DNA of 55,781 bases from CAVDHB01 sp963608705 (GCA_963608705.1 CAVDHB010000038.1:1-55781); one strand, 5' to 3'. Positions 34,168 to 43,058 are shown, counted from the stretch's first letter. Program-made: numbers and translations. The notes: generated from the letters alone by a model not told the origin.

Positions 34168-35592
34168 ATGATACAAGATTTCCTCATTCAGCGAATTAAA
34201 AACGAATTAGGTTTCACTCCCACGGACGACCAGGACAAAGCACTTCAGGAGATGGTGGCCTTCATGTTTGACAAAGAGCCTCACTCCGTCTTTATCCTGC
34301 GGGGCTATGCAGGCACGGGAAAGACCTCCATCCTCGGAGCCATTGTGAAAGCGTTCAAGGAACTCAAGCAACGGTTCATGCTGCTGGCACCCACCGGAAG
34401 AGCCGCCAAGAACTTCTCCATGCTCGCCTCCCATCCTGCTTATACCATTCATAAGCGCATCTACCGGGAAGAAGCTTTCGGGGCGGAATCTTTTGTCATC
34501 AACCACAACCTCACACCTCGCACCCTTTTTATCGTGGACGAGGCTTCCATGATTTACAACAGCGGACGAGGTAATACTACCTTCGGATCAGGCCGACTAC
34601 TAAACGATTTGTTAGGCTATGTATATTCTGCTCCAGGTTGCAAGCTGCTCTTCTCTGGCGACACGGCTCAGCTACCTCCTGTGGGAGAAGAAGAGAGTCC
34701 GGCCTTGTCCAGTTATGTGCTGGCACAATATGGTTTCAAGGTATGGGAAAGTGTGCTACGACAAGTCGTGCGACAACAAGCCGAGTCGGGCATCTTGTAT
34801 AATGCCACGCAGCTTAGACAACTCATCGCCACAGGACAATGCGCCAACTTGCCTCGATTCACGCTCAAAGGTTTCAAAGACATCCTCCGACTTCCCGGTG
34901 AGGAGCTGATAGACACCCTTGAATCATGCTATGCGCAAGACGGAGAGGAAGACACGCTGGTCGTCTGCCGTTCCAACAAACAAGCAAACATGTATAATAA
35001 CGGCATACGCAGCCAGATTCTCGGCAGAGAAGAGGAACTAAGTTCCGGCGACCGGGTGATGATTGCCAAGAATAATTACTACTGGCCTGCGGAAAACGGA
35101 TGGAAAGAGACCACGTTCATCGCCAATGGTGACATGGCGGTAGTCAAGAGAGTACGGAATATTCGCTCACTTTACGGTTTCCATTTTGCGGATGCCACAC
35201 TTCGCTTTCCTGACTACGGAGACGCAGAACTGGATGCGACACTACTACTGGACACCCTCCATTCGGAAGCTCCCTCACTGACGGAAGCACAAAGCGAACA
35301 ATTCTATAAAGCCGTGACGGAAGACTATGCCGACATCCAGGAGAAAAAGGAGCGGACACAAAAAATAAAGCAAGACCTCTATTACAACGCCTTGCAAGTG
35401 AAATACGGCTACGCCCTGACTTGCCACAAAGCCCAAGGCGGTCAATGGCGCAACGTGTTTCTCGACCAGGGATACATGACCGATGACATGATTTCGCCAG
35501 ACTATTTCCGCTGGCTTTACACTGCCATGACCCGTGCCTCCCAGCGGCTTTATTTAGTGAACTGGAGCGAGAAGCAAATCAGAGAGTCTTAG
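34168..35592 (+). CDS. RecD-like superfamily 1 DNA helicase
   Basis: This is a 474-residue ATP-dependent 5'-3' helicase-like protein similar to the ATPase core of RecD/RecD2. Walker A is RGYAGTGKTS (about 45-54), motif Ia LAPTGRAAK, Walker B FIVDEASMI, motif III FSGDTAQLPPVG, and the UvrD_C_2-type C-terminus ALTCHKAQGGQW with the arginine-finger motif YTAMTRASQRLYLV. It lacks the N-terminal domains of RecD2 and no recBC genes are near, so it is a stand-alone helicase, probably in DNA repair. Its gene stands alone after the susCD terminator. Confidence 0.9.
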   Translation: MIQDFLIQRIKNELGFTPTDDQDKALQEMVAFMFDKEPHSVFILRGYAGTGKTSILGAIVKAFKELKQRFMLLAPTGRAAKNFSMLASHPAYTIHKRIYREEAFGAESFVINHNLTPRTLFIVDEASMIYNSGRGNTTFGSGRLLNDLLGYVYSAPGCKLLFSGDTAQLPPVGEEESPALSSYVLAQYGFKVWESVLRQVVRQQAESGILYNATQLRQLIATGQCANLPRFTLKGFKDILRLPGEELIDTLESCYAQDGEEDTLVVCRSNKQANMYNNGIRSQILGREEELSSGDRVMIAKNNYYWPAENGWKETTFIANGDMAVVKRVRNIRSLYGFHFADATLRFPDYGDAELDATLLLDTLHSEAPSLTEAQSEQFYKAVTEDYADIQEKKERTQKIKQDLYYNALQVKYGYALTCHKAQGGQWRNVFLDQGYMTDDMISPDYFRWLYTAMTRASQRLYLVNWSEKQIRES

Positions 35593-35669
35593 GATGAATC
35601 TGTAAAGATTGTTAAGGAATAAAACGTTTGTTACCGTTCTCACGTCTAAGAAGAAACAAAACGAATCAA

Positions 35670-36500
35670 ATGGACATTAAAACAATGGGGCTGTTAGTTC
35701 TCGGAATGGGACTCAGCCTGTCGTCTTGCACTTCTGTGATAAAGGCGACGACGCAAGTGGCAAGCCACTTCCAAGACGGAATAGAAGCCAGTGACAAGTA
35801 TGAGACCAAGGAATACAGGATTTCCGACATATCGGGTATTGAGATGAGCGGTGCCTATGAGGTGGTCTACAAGGTATCTGACAAGCCTCGGGTGCTGATT
35901 AAAGCCCCGGATAACTTCCTCCCGCAAATTGCGGTGAAAGTGAAAGACCATGTATTGCAGGTGTATAACGAGAAAGAGTTGAATGTCAAATCCGCAGCGG
36001 ATGGCATTCGAATTATAGTGTACGCTCCTTCTGTGCATTCTTTCTCGCTTTCAGGGATGTGCGAGTTGAGATTCGCTCAAGACTTGGCGGAAAAGGAGGT
36101 GGAATTTTCCTTGTCAGGAATGAGCGACGTATATGCCCGCAAAATACATTGCGAATCATTGCGCTTGGATATGTCGGGAATGTGTGATTTGAAAACGAGC
36201 AAGGTGGAAACTACGAAGTTACTCGCTGATGTATCCGGCAAGTCGACCTTGAATGTGTCGCATATACGGGCCTCCTCCGTAGAGGTGAGTGCCTCGGGAA
36301 TGTCCGATGTGAACTTGGACGGCACCACGGCCAGTGTGACATACGATGTGTCTGGTATGAGCGATGTAAACGCACAGAAACTGATAGCGCAAAAAGGCTC
36401 GGCAGACGTGTCAGGCATGAGCGATCTGAAGTGTAATGTAAGGAAATTTATATCTGACTACAGTGGTAACTCCTCTATAGATAATCACGCAACCAATTAA
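35670..36500 (+). CDS. DUF2807 (putative auto-transporter adhesin head) lipoprotein A
   Basis: From the ATG at 35670 the protein has 276 residues with a lipoprotein signal ending LSLSSC (Cys20); the 14 upstream codons of the frame are not part of a signal. The rest is the DUF2807/GIN beta-repeat domain, built from short strands capped by a recurring SGMSDV, SGMCDL or SGKSTL motif about every 17-20 residues. This predicts a parallel beta-solenoid. It is exported to the envelope. The function is unknown, and the 'adhesin head' name is a database label rather than a proven role. A paralogue follows 7 bases later. Confidence 0.88.
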   Translation: MDIKTMGLLVLGMGLSLSSCTSVIKATTQVASHFQDGIEASDKYETKEYRISDISGIEMSGAYEVVYKVSDKPRVLIKAPDNFLPQIAVKVKDHVLQVYNEKELNVKSAADGIRIIVYAPSVHSFSLSGMCELRFAQDLAEKEVEFSLSGMSDVYARKIHCESLRLDMSGMCDLKTSKVETTKLLADVSGKSTLNVSHIRASSVEVSASGMSDVNLDGTTASVTYDVSGMSDVNAQKLIAQKGSADVSGMSDLKCNVRKFISDYSGNSSIDNHATN

Positions 36501-36507
36501 TTGAAAT

Positions 36508-37497
36508 ATGAAAAAAGTTCTTTTTACCGTAGCCATCGCATTAGGAGTAGGATTTACCGCTTGCAACCGTGCGACTGCTACCAATGCGGAAGAAACGAAT
36601 CATACGGAATCTTCCCTCTTCTCAGGAAACTTCAAGCGAGTAATCGCCAGCAACAAGTATGTGAAGAAGACAATCTCTCTAAGTGATTTCCACAGACTGG
36701 TGTCTCAATCCAATTTTGACGTGGAATACCGAGTGGACAACAAGAACCCTCGCATAGAGATTTACGCACCTGACAATGTGATTGACTTGTTGACGCATAA
36801 AGTGCAGAATGGCACATTGACCGTTGCCATCAAAGAGAACGTGAATATCAAATTCATAGGGAAAGAAGACCGCTCTCGAATTGTGGTGTATTCTTCTTCA
36901 TTGGATAATCTTGTATGTGCCGGAAGTGGTGATGTGGATGTCCGTACCGCTTTGCGGACAAATGACAAGATGCGCATTGTCGTCTTCGGTAGCGGAGACG
37001 TGGAGTTTGCGGAACTGTCCGCAAAGGCGTTGAACGTAGCGGCCACAGGTTCTGGAGATGTTTCATTCAGAACAATACAAGGAGGTAATGTGAGCTTCGC
37101 AATCACAGGCTCAGGTGATTTGGAGGCGGACAAAACCACGGCAGATCATTTGAACGTGGCTTGTACGGGCAGTGGCGATGTGGATTTGAAGAACACCCAT
37201 ACCTCTGTGTTGTTAGCGAAGACCAGTGGATCAGGCGATGTGGAACTGTCGGGTACGGCACAGTCCGCTTCTTATGTGACATCTGGTTCGGGTGACATCT
37301 CAGCCGTGAGAGTGAAAGCGGAGGAGGTAAAAGCCTTTACGGACGGTTCGGGAGACATTACCTGTTGGGCGTTGAAAGCACTGGACGCTCATTGTAATGG
37401 ATCGGGTATGGTTCATTACAAAGGACAACCTGCGATTACTGCTACTGGCAGCCAGAAGGACTCCGTACTTCCGTACAGTGGAAAGATTGACGATTGA
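36508..37497 (+). CDS. DUF2807 (putative auto-transporter adhesin head) lipoprotein B
   Basis: This 329-residue paralogue of the preceding gene has the signal MKKVLFTVAIALGVGFTAC with lipobox Cys19. Its beta-solenoid repeats carry GSGDV or GSGDI at the turns (at least eight copies: AGSGDVDV, FGSGDVEF, TGSGDVSF, TGSGDLEA, TGSGDVDL, SGSGDVEL, SGSGDISA, DGSGDITC), where the neighbour has SGMSDV. The two genes are 7 bases apart and form an operon. The Asp-rich turns could bind cations, which is inference. Confidence 0.88.
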   Translation: MKKVLFTVAIALGVGFTACNRATATNAEETNHTESSLFSGNFKRVIASNKYVKKTISLSDFHRLVSQSNFDVEYRVDNKNPRIEIYAPDNVIDLLTHKVQNGTLTVAIKENVNIKFIGKEDRSRIVVYSSSLDNLVCAGSGDVDVRTALRTNDKMRIVVFGSGDVEFAELSAKALNVAATGSGDVSFRTIQGGNVSFAITGSGDLEADKTTADHLNVACTGSGDVDLKNTHTSVLLAKTSGSGDVELSGTAQSASYVTSGSGDISAVRVKAEEVKAFTDGSGDITCWALKALDAHCNGSGMVHYKGQPAITATGSQKDSVLPYSGKIDD

Positions 37498-37507
37498 GCT
37501 ATAAACG

Positions 37508-37535
37508 GTAGAGACGCGATGAATCGCGTCTCTAC
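37508..37535. repeat. 28-bp palindrome GTAGAGACGCGAT-GA..., copy 1; bidirectional hairpin
   Basis: GTAGAGACGCGAT pairs with ATCGCGTCTCTAC around the two-base loop GA. It lies between the convergent ends of the DUF2807 operon and fcl, and probably acts as a two-way terminator. The same palindrome occurs at 53075-53102. Confidence 0.8.
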
Positions 37536-37539
37536 TGCT

Positions 37540-38745
37540 TTATTTCAAACTTTCCTGATACCAATCGTACAATTTCTGTACTCCTTCCTCTATTTCCACC
37601 TTGTGTGTCCAGCCCAATGAATGGAGCTTGGAGACATCAATCAGCTTACGAGGCGTGCCATCAGGTTTGGAAGCGTCAAATTCCACCGTACCTTCAAAGC
37701 CCACTGTCTTTACCACCAATTCTGAAAGAGCCTTGATGGTCAGTTCCTTGCCTGTACCTACATTGATATGGCAGTTGCGGATTTCTCCGAGAGAAGGAAT
37801 CGCACCACCACGGCCTTCACTGTTGTTGCGGTCTACTGCACCGTCAGTCTTAGCTCCGTAGAAGACGGAAGAGTATTTTTGTATGCCAATGATGTCGCTG
37901 AAGTCCACATTCAACAACAAATGCACACTGGCATCCGCCATATCCTCACTCCACAGGAACTCACGCAGAGGCTTGCCAGTTCCCCACAAAACCACCTTGT
38001 TATCAAATATACCGTAGAAAGCCAACGCTTTCAGGATACGCTCGTGACTGTTATGTCCGTCCACATTTCCCTCGCCAATGATGGCACGGAGTTTATCCGT
38101 GGGATTGATAGGACGTTTATTCATGTCCGTCTCAATGCGCTGCCAGTCTTCCTCATGAATCAGTTTCGCCAAGTAAATCTTACGCATCATGGCAGGCATT
38201 ACATGACTGTTCTCCAAATGGAAGTTGTCATTCGGACCGTAAAGATTCGTGGGCATCACGGCGATATAGTTCGTGCCGTATTGCAGGTTGTAGCTCTCGC
38301 ACATCTTCAACCCGGCTATTTTGGAAATAGCGTATTCCTCGTTGGTGTATTCTAACGGAGAAGTCAGCAAGGCATCCTCCTTCATAGGCTGTGGAGCGTT
38401 CTTCGGATATATGCAAGTACTCCCAAGGAAGAGAAGCTTCTTCACACCGTGTGAGTAAGCATTACCGATGACATTGCACTGAATCTTCATGTTTTGCATG
38501 ATGAAGTCAGCCCGGTAGAGAGAGTTAGCTAAGATACCTCCCACAAAAGCGGCGGCCAATACTACGGCATCGGGACGTTCCTCGTCAAAGAACTTCTGTA
38601 CAGCATACTGGTCTGTCAAGTCCAGTTCCTTGTGAGTACGACCCACCAAGTTGTGATATCCCCTATTCCACAAATTATTCCAAATAGCGGAACCCACTAA
38701 ACCGTGGTGTCCCGCCACATATATCTTACTATTTTTATCCAACAT
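37540..38745 (-). CDS. fcl: GDP-L-fucose synthase
   Basis: Fcl (WcaG) epimerises and reduces GDP-4-keto-6-deoxymannose to GDP-L-fucose with NADPH. It is an SDR enzyme with the nucleotide motif YVAGHHGLVGSAIW, the catalytic Ser/Tyr/Lys set (GSTCIYP and EEYAISKIAG), and NLYGPNDNFHLENSHVMPA. At 401 residues it is longer than the roughly 320 of E. coli; the additions lie around 196-250 (DWQRIETDMNKRPINPTDKL) and about 300-335 (VFYGAKTDGAVDRNNSEGRGG). It lies 3 bases after gmd. GDP-fucose in these bacteria decorates capsule and glycoproteins. Confidence 0.95.
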   Translation of the reverse strand: MLDKNSKIYVAGHHGLVGSAIWNNLWNRGYHNLVGRTHKELDLTDQYAVQKFFDEERPDAVVLAAAFVGGILANSLYRADFIMQNMKIQCNVIGNAYSHGVKKLLFLGSTCIYPKNAPQPMKEDALLTSPLEYTNEEYAISKIAGLKMCESYNLQYGTNYIAVMPTNLYGPNDNFHLENSHVMPAMMRKIYLAKLIHEEDWQRIETDMNKRPINPTDKLRAIIGEGNVDGHNSHERILKALAFYGIFDNKVVLWGTGKPLREFLWSEDMADASVHLLLNVDFSDIIGIQKYSSVFYGAKTDGAVDRNNSEGRGGAIPSLGEIRNCHINVGTGKELTIKALSELVVKTVGFEGTVEFDASKPDGTPRKLIDVSKLHSLGWTHKVEIEEGVQKLYDWYQESLK

Positions 38746-38748
38746 ACG

Positions 38749-39837
38749 TCACTCTTCCTCCTTTGCCTTCAAATACAGCTTTTTCACAAACTTCATATCG
38801 TGTCTTACCATGATACGCACCAGTTCCTCGAAAGAAGTCTTCCTTGGATTCCATCCCAGCAACTTCTTCGCTTTCGAGGGGTCTCCCTGTAATTGTTCCA
38901 CTTCGCACGGACGGAAATAGCGTGCATCCACTTCCACTAACACTTTCCCCGTCTTCTTGTCGATACCCTGTTCGTTCATGCCTTCGCCATTCCATTCCAG
39001 TTCGATACCGGCTTCCTTGAATGCCAAAGTGCAAAACTCCCGCACTGTGTGCATCTCACCAGTGGCGATGACAAAGTCCTCCGGGGTGTCGTGTTGCAAC
39101 ATGAGCCACATACACTCCACGTAGTCTTTCGCATATCCCCAGTCGCGTCGGGCACTGAGGTTTCCCAAGTACAATTTGTCTTGATAGCCCTGGGCGATGC
39201 GTGCGGCGGCAAGGGTAATCTTGCGGGTTACGAAATTCTCGCCACGGCGTTCACTCTCATGGTTGAACAGGATACCGTTCACACAGAACATATTATAGCT
39301 CTCCAGATAGTTGTGCATAATCCAGAAACCGTAGAGTTTGGCCACAGAATAAGGAGAACGAGGATGAAAAGGAGTAGTTTCCCGCTGGGGTACTTCCGCC
39401 ACCTTACCAAACAGCTCGGATGTGGAAGCCTGATAGATACGGCATTCATGCTCCAGCCCACAGATACGCACGGCCTCTAACAGCCTCAACACACCCACGG
39501 CTACCGTATCCGCCGTATATTCTGGCACCTCGAAAGACACCTTCACATGGCTCTGGGCTGCAAGATTGTATATTTCAGTAGGTTTTATCTCCCCTATGAT
39601 TCGAATGAGCGAACTGGAGTCCGTCATATCCCCCCAGTGCAGATTGATAAGCCGCTTCTTTTTCGTATCTCTCACCCATTCGTCAAGGTAAAGATGTTCG
39701 ATTCTCCCCGTATTAAAAGAAGAGGAACGACGTAAAATTCCGTGTACTTCATATCCTTTCTCCAGAAGGAATTCCGCAAGATAGGAACCGTCTTGCCCAG
39801 TGATGCCCGTTATCAAGGCTACCTTTCGATTATTCAT
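38749..39837 (-). CDS. gmd: GDP-mannose 4,6-dehydratase
   Basis: Gmd dehydrates GDP-D-mannose to the 4-keto-6-deoxy form, the first step to GDP-L-fucose. The chosen start MNNRKVALITGITGQDGSYL gives 362 residues. The ATG nine codons upstream lies at the end of the tRNA-Pro terminator and is unlikely. The Rossmann motif GITGQDGSYLAEFLLEKGY, the HGILRRSSSFNTGRIEHLY loop and the catalytic YxxxK in PYSVAKLYGFW are intact. Only about 25 bases separate its ATG from the terminator of tRNA-Pro, so its promoter is unclear. Confidence 0.96.
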   Translation of the reverse strand: MNNRKVALITGITGQDGSYLAEFLLEKGYEVHGILRRSSSFNTGRIEHLYLDEWVRDTKKKRLINLHWGDMTDSSSLIRIIGEIKPTEIYNLAAQSHVKVSFEVPEYTADTVAVGVLRLLEAVRICGLEHECRIYQASTSELFGKVAEVPQRETTPFHPRSPYSVAKLYGFWIMHNYLESYNMFCVNGILFNHESERRGENFVTRKITLAAARIAQGYQDKLYLGNLSARRDWGYAKDYVECMWLMLQHDTPEDFVIATGEMHTVREFCTLAFKEAGIELEWNGEGMNEQGIDKKTGKVLVEVDARYFRPCEVEQLQGDPSKAKKLLGWNPRKTSFEELVRIMVRHDMKFVKKLYLKAKEEE

Positions 39838-39862
39838 AAACGCATTGATATTGTTGATAAAC

Positions 39863-39891
39863 AAAAAAGGCAGATGAAAAATTCACCTGCC
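39863..39891 (-). terminator. Intrinsic terminator between tRNA-Pro and gmd
   Basis: On the minus strand GGCAGGTGAA pairs with TTCATCTGCC (one G-T pair), followed by TTTTTT. It lies 11 bases after the tRNA-Pro 3' end. Confidence 0.78.
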
Positions 39892-39901
39892 CTCTGGAAA
39901 G

Positions 39902-39974
39902 TCGGAAAGAGGCGACTCGAACGCCCGACCCCTACGTCCCGAACGTAGTGCGCTACCAACTGCGCTACTTTCCG
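39902..39974 (-). tRNA. tRNA-Pro (CGG)
   Basis: Read on the minus strand: acceptor CGGAAAG pairs with CTTTCCG, discriminator A, D-arm GTAGCGCAGTTGGTAGCGC, and anticodon stem CTACG/CGTAG with loop TTCGGGA, giving anticodon CGG (proline). The T-arm has GTTCGAGTC. CCA is not encoded. Confidence 0.95.
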
Positions 39975-40003
39975 CTTGCGTTTCCGTTTCGGATTTGCGG
40001 CTG

Positions 40004-40011
40004 CAAAGGTA
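40004..40011 (-). promoter_or_regulatory. -7 box TACCTTTG for tRNA-Pro
   Basis: The minus strand reads TACCTTTGCAGC, 29 bases upstream of the tRNA-Pro 5' end and divergent from the tRNA-Phe promoter. Confidence 0.7.
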
Positions 40012-40083
40012 CGTATTTCTTCTGACACAAAAAAATAATCGCACAAAAAAATGATATTTATTGTGCCTTTCCACTTTTTTCCC

Positions 40084-40091
40084 TACCTTTG
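40084..40091 (+). promoter_or_regulatory. -7 box TACCTTTG for tRNA-Phe
   Basis: TACCTTTGCAG is an exact TAnnTTTG match 17 bases before the tRNA-Phe 5' end. It has the same sequence as the tRNA-Pro and tRNA-Gly boxes. Confidence 0.72.
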
Positions 40092-40108
40092 CAGTCGAAT
40101 TCAAGAAT

Positions 40109-40181
40109 GGTGTCATAGCTCAGCTGGTAGAGCAAAGGACTGAAAATCCTTGTGTCCCTGGTTCGACTCCAGGTGATACCA
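40109..40181 (+). tRNA. tRNA-Phe (GAA)
   Basis: Acceptor GGTGTCA pairs with TGATACC (one G-T). The D-arm is TAGCTCAGCTGGTAGAGC, and the anticodon stem AGGA/TCCT has loop CTGAAAA, giving anticodon GAA. The T-arm GGTTCGACTCC is standard. The discriminator is A, and a full CCA is not encoded. Confidence 0.96.
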
Positions 40182-40194
40182 CCCATTTTAAGCT

Positions 40195-40229
40195 CTCCGA
40201 AACGCTCTATAAAGTGTTTCGGAGTTTTT
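40195..40229 (+). terminator. Intrinsic terminator of tRNA-Phe
   Basis: CTCCGAAACGCT pairs with AGTGTTTCGGAG (one G-T pair) around a 6-base loop, followed by TTTTT. It lies 13 bases after the tRNA. Confidence 0.85.
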
Positions 40230-40310
40230 CGTAGAGAATCAGACTTTGCTTTCTGACGCTGTTTCCAGCCTATCATCTATCGGCTCGCTTCAAGGTAAGT
40301 TCATACATAG

Positions 40311-41444
40311 TCATCCTAATCTTACCAATCGGTACAATCCTCCAGCCAACGCTTTTACCACTCCTTTCATTTCTAATTCAAACAAGAGAGCAGACAACCG
40401 GGCGTAGGGAATACCGCTTCTTACAGTCAAGTCGTTGATTTGATAGTTGTCATGCTGCTCCAGCAGACTCACCACAAGACGTTCTTCATCAGACAGACTG
40501 ACGGTCTCATAGACAGGCTGGTGAGTTTCTTTTGTGGTAAGCTGGCCAAACAAATCGTCCCATCCCAGTTGCGCTGTCATGTCAGCGGCCGACTGGATAA
40601 GTCCGGCCTTGTGTTGGCTTATGAGTGCGTTGCAACCTGCGGACGACGCATCCGACACCCTGCCGGGAAAAGCGAAGCAATCCCGGTGGTAGCTTTCAGC
40701 TATGCCTGCCGTAATCAGAGAACCTCCTTTTGCGGCACTCTCCACTACTACTGTCACGTCCGCAATGCCCGCCACGAGACGGTTGCGGCGCACGAAGTTT
40801 ACTTTGTCCGCATTTGTACCGCTCATGTATTCAGTCAGCAAGCCCCCTTGTTTGACCATTTCCACAGCCATTGGACGATGTTTGGAGGGATAAATCATGT
40901 CCAGTCCATGTGCCAATACACCGACTGTATTCAAGTGATTAGCCAACGCACTTTGATGAGCGGCAATATCTATTCCGTAAGCTAATCCGCTGACGATTAA
41001 TAGATGGGGGTCAAAAGAACTGAGATCTTTTATGAATGAGCGGCATATCTCCCGTCCATATTCTGTGCAACGGCGGGTGCCTACCACGCTGATGACATGC
41101 GATGTGTTCAAATCAGCGTTTCCTTTGTAAAATAAGATTAAGGGAGCGTCATCGCATTCTTTCAGACGGTGGGGATAGTCCTCATCTAAGCGACAAAGGC
41201 AGGTGATACGTCCTTTCTCGATAAATTTCAATTCCTCCTCGGCTCTTGACAATGCCTCGCTCCAGTCTTGAAGAGAGGTGACCAACAAGTCGGTGGCATC
41301 TGGGAAAATATCCTTTAAATCTTTACGATGGGCATATACGGCAGAGGCACTTCCCAGTTTGTCATAAAGCACACGAGTATTGTGAAGGCTCAGATTATGA
41401 AGCCTTGTCAAGGCGATGGTGTACAGGATTTCTTGCTCGTTCAT
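40311..41444 (-). CDS. dprA: DNA-processing protein DprA
   Basis: DprA binds incoming single-stranded DNA during natural transformation and loads RecA; it is also present in many bacteria not known to be competent. The 377 residues include an N-terminal helical domain, the Rossmann-like core (SVVGTRRCTEYG, VSGLAYGIDIAAHQSAL, VVVESAAKGGSLITA), and a C-terminal winged-helix (DML1-like, about 315-377). It lies 19 bases after the comM-like gene, another transformation-linked gene. Confidence 0.95.
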   Translation of the reverse strand: MNEQEILYTIALTRLHNLSLHNTRVLYDKLGSASAVYAHRKDLKDIFPDATDLLVTSLQDWSEALSRAEEELKFIEKGRITCLCRLDEDYPHRLKECDDAPLILFYKGNADLNTSHVISVVGTRRCTEYGREICRSFIKDLSSFDPHLLIVSGLAYGIDIAAHQSALANHLNTVGVLAHGLDMIYPSKHRPMAVEMVKQGGLLTEYMSGTNADKVNFVRRNRLVAGIADVTVVVESAAKGGSLITAGIAESYHRDCFAFPGRVSDASSAGCNALISQHKAGLIQSAADMTAQLGWDDLFGQLTTKETHQPVYETVSLSDEERLVVSLLEQHDNYQINDLTVRSGIPYARLSALLFELEMKGVVKALAGGLYRLVRLG

Positions 41445-41463
41445 ACGGGTAACTTTTCAGTAG

Positions 41464-43002
41464 TTATTCTCCCCAGTTGTTTCGGTCTAAGTTGCGGTAG
41501 TTGATGGCTTCGGCTATATGCGGAGAAAGAATTTGTTCAGATTGCGCCAAATCGGCTATGGTACGAGCCACCCGAAGGATGCGGTCATAGGCTCTTGCGG
41601 ACAGGTTTAGCTTAATCATGGCGGTCTTCAATCGTTCCATGCCCTCCTTGTCTGTCATGGCAAACTGACGAATCATTTTGCCGTTCATCTGTGAGTTGCA
41701 ATGCACGCCCGGATAGTCCGCAAAGCGTCTTTCTTGTATTTTTCTTGCGGCGCAAACCCTTTCACGGATGGCGGCACTGGGTTCGGAGTCCGTGCGTTTA
41801 GCCAATTCCTCGAAAGGTACAGGAATGACTTCGGTCTGTATGTCTATTCTGTCAAGCAAGGGGCCGGATATTTTGTGCATATAGCGCACAATCTGCCCCG
41901 GAGAGCATACACAACTACGGTGAGGATGATTATAATAGCCGCACGGACATGGATTCATGGAAGCCACGAACATGAAAGAACAAGGAATGTCTATATTGTA
42001 TTTCACTCTGGAGATAGTAATATGCCGGTCTTCCAAAGGCTGTCGCAATACTTCCAGCACATTGCGGCTGAATTCAGGTAATTCATCTGCGAAGAGTACG
42101 CCATTATGCGCCAAACTGATTTCTCCCGGTTGGAAAGAAGCCCCGCCACCCACTAATGCTACAGAAGAGATAGTATGGTGAGGACTGCGGAAAGGACGTT
42201 GTGCGATAAGCGAAGCGTCTTGTCCCAATTTTCCTGCCACAGAGTAAATCTTGGTGGTTTCCAAACTCTCTTGCAAAGAAAGTGGAGGAAGAATCGAAGG
42301 CAGACACTTGGCCATCATGGACTTTCCACTACCGGGACTTCCTACCATGATGAGATTATGACCTCCTGCGGCAGCTACCTCCAAGGCTCTTTTCACGTTC
42401 TCTTGTCCTCTCACAGAGGCAAAATCATATTCGAAGTCTTGTTGACGGGCGTAAAATTCCTTACGGGTGTCTATTATATAAGAAGAAAGAGTGTCTCCTC
42501 CATTGAAAAACTCAATGACTTCCTTGATATTACTGGCTCCATACGCCTGTATTTTGTTGACCACCGCAGCCTCTCGCACATTCGCCTTCGGTACGATGAC
42601 TCCTTCAAAGCCCTCTTTCCACGCCTGTATGGCAATCGGAAGTATTCCGTTTACAGGCTGAATACTGCCATCCAGACTTAATTCCCCCACCATCATGTAT
42701 TTACTCAAACGGTCTGGCTGGATTTGTTCATTGGCCGCCAAGATACCTATGCACAAAGGCAGGTCGTACCCTGCACCCTCTTTGCGCAAGTCTGCGGGAG
42801 CCATGTTTATGGTCAGTTGACAGGATGGGAACTTATAGCCTGTGTTCATCAAAGCCGCCATGATACGTTGCTGGCTTTCCTTGACGGCATTGTCCGGAAG
42901 GCCAACTAAAAAGAAGCGGACACCTCTGGAGGTATGTACTTCAATGGTGACAGTGCGGGCTTCTATTCCTTGCAGGGAAGCTCCGTAGGTTTTGACAAAC
43001 AT
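41464..43002 (-). CDS. comM: YifB/ComM family Mg-chelatase-like AAA ATPase
   Basis: ComM is a hexameric helicase that promotes branch migration when donor DNA is integrated. The 512 residues show the N-terminal ChlI (Lon-protease-like) domain, Walker A GSPGSGKSMMAKCLP, and Walker B VLFADELPEFSRNVLEVLRQPLED. The Cys-rich insert MNPCPCGYYNHPHRSCVC is followed by GPLLDRIDIQTEV and the C-terminal Mg_chelatase domain. It is one operon with dprA, which fits a shared role in handling foreign single-stranded DNA. Confidence 0.93.
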   Translation of the reverse strand: MFVKTYGASLQGIEARTVTIEVHTSRGVRFFLVGLPDNAVKESQQRIMAALMNTGYKFPSCQLTINMAPADLRKEGAGYDLPLCIGILAANEQIQPDRLSKYMMVGELSLDGSIQPVNGILPIAIQAWKEGFEGVIVPKANVREAAVVNKIQAYGASNIKEVIEFFNGGDTLSSYIIDTRKEFYARQQDFEYDFASVRGQENVKRALEVAAAGGHNLIMVGSPGSGKSMMAKCLPSILPPLSLQESLETTKIYSVAGKLGQDASLIAQRPFRSPHHTISSVALVGGGASFQPGEISLAHNGVLFADELPEFSRNVLEVLRQPLEDRHITISRVKYNIDIPCSFMFVASMNPCPCGYYNHPHRSCVCSPGQIVRYMHKISGPLLDRIDIQTEVIPVPFEELAKRTDSEPSAAIRERVCAARKIQERRFADYPGVHCNSQMNGKMIRQFAMTDKEGMERLKTAMIKLNLSARAYDRILRVARTIADLAQSEQILSPHIAEAINYRNLDRNNWGE

Positions 43003-43058
43003 GGCACAGTATAGTATGGTAAATAAGGCGAGTAGAGTGTATCACAACACTGCGTGTA

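Noticed and set aside
39902..40181. Integration site (att) at the tRNA-Pro/tRNA-Phe pair
   Set aside because: No integrase and no repeat of the tRNA 3' end was found in the window; both flanks are ordinary genes.
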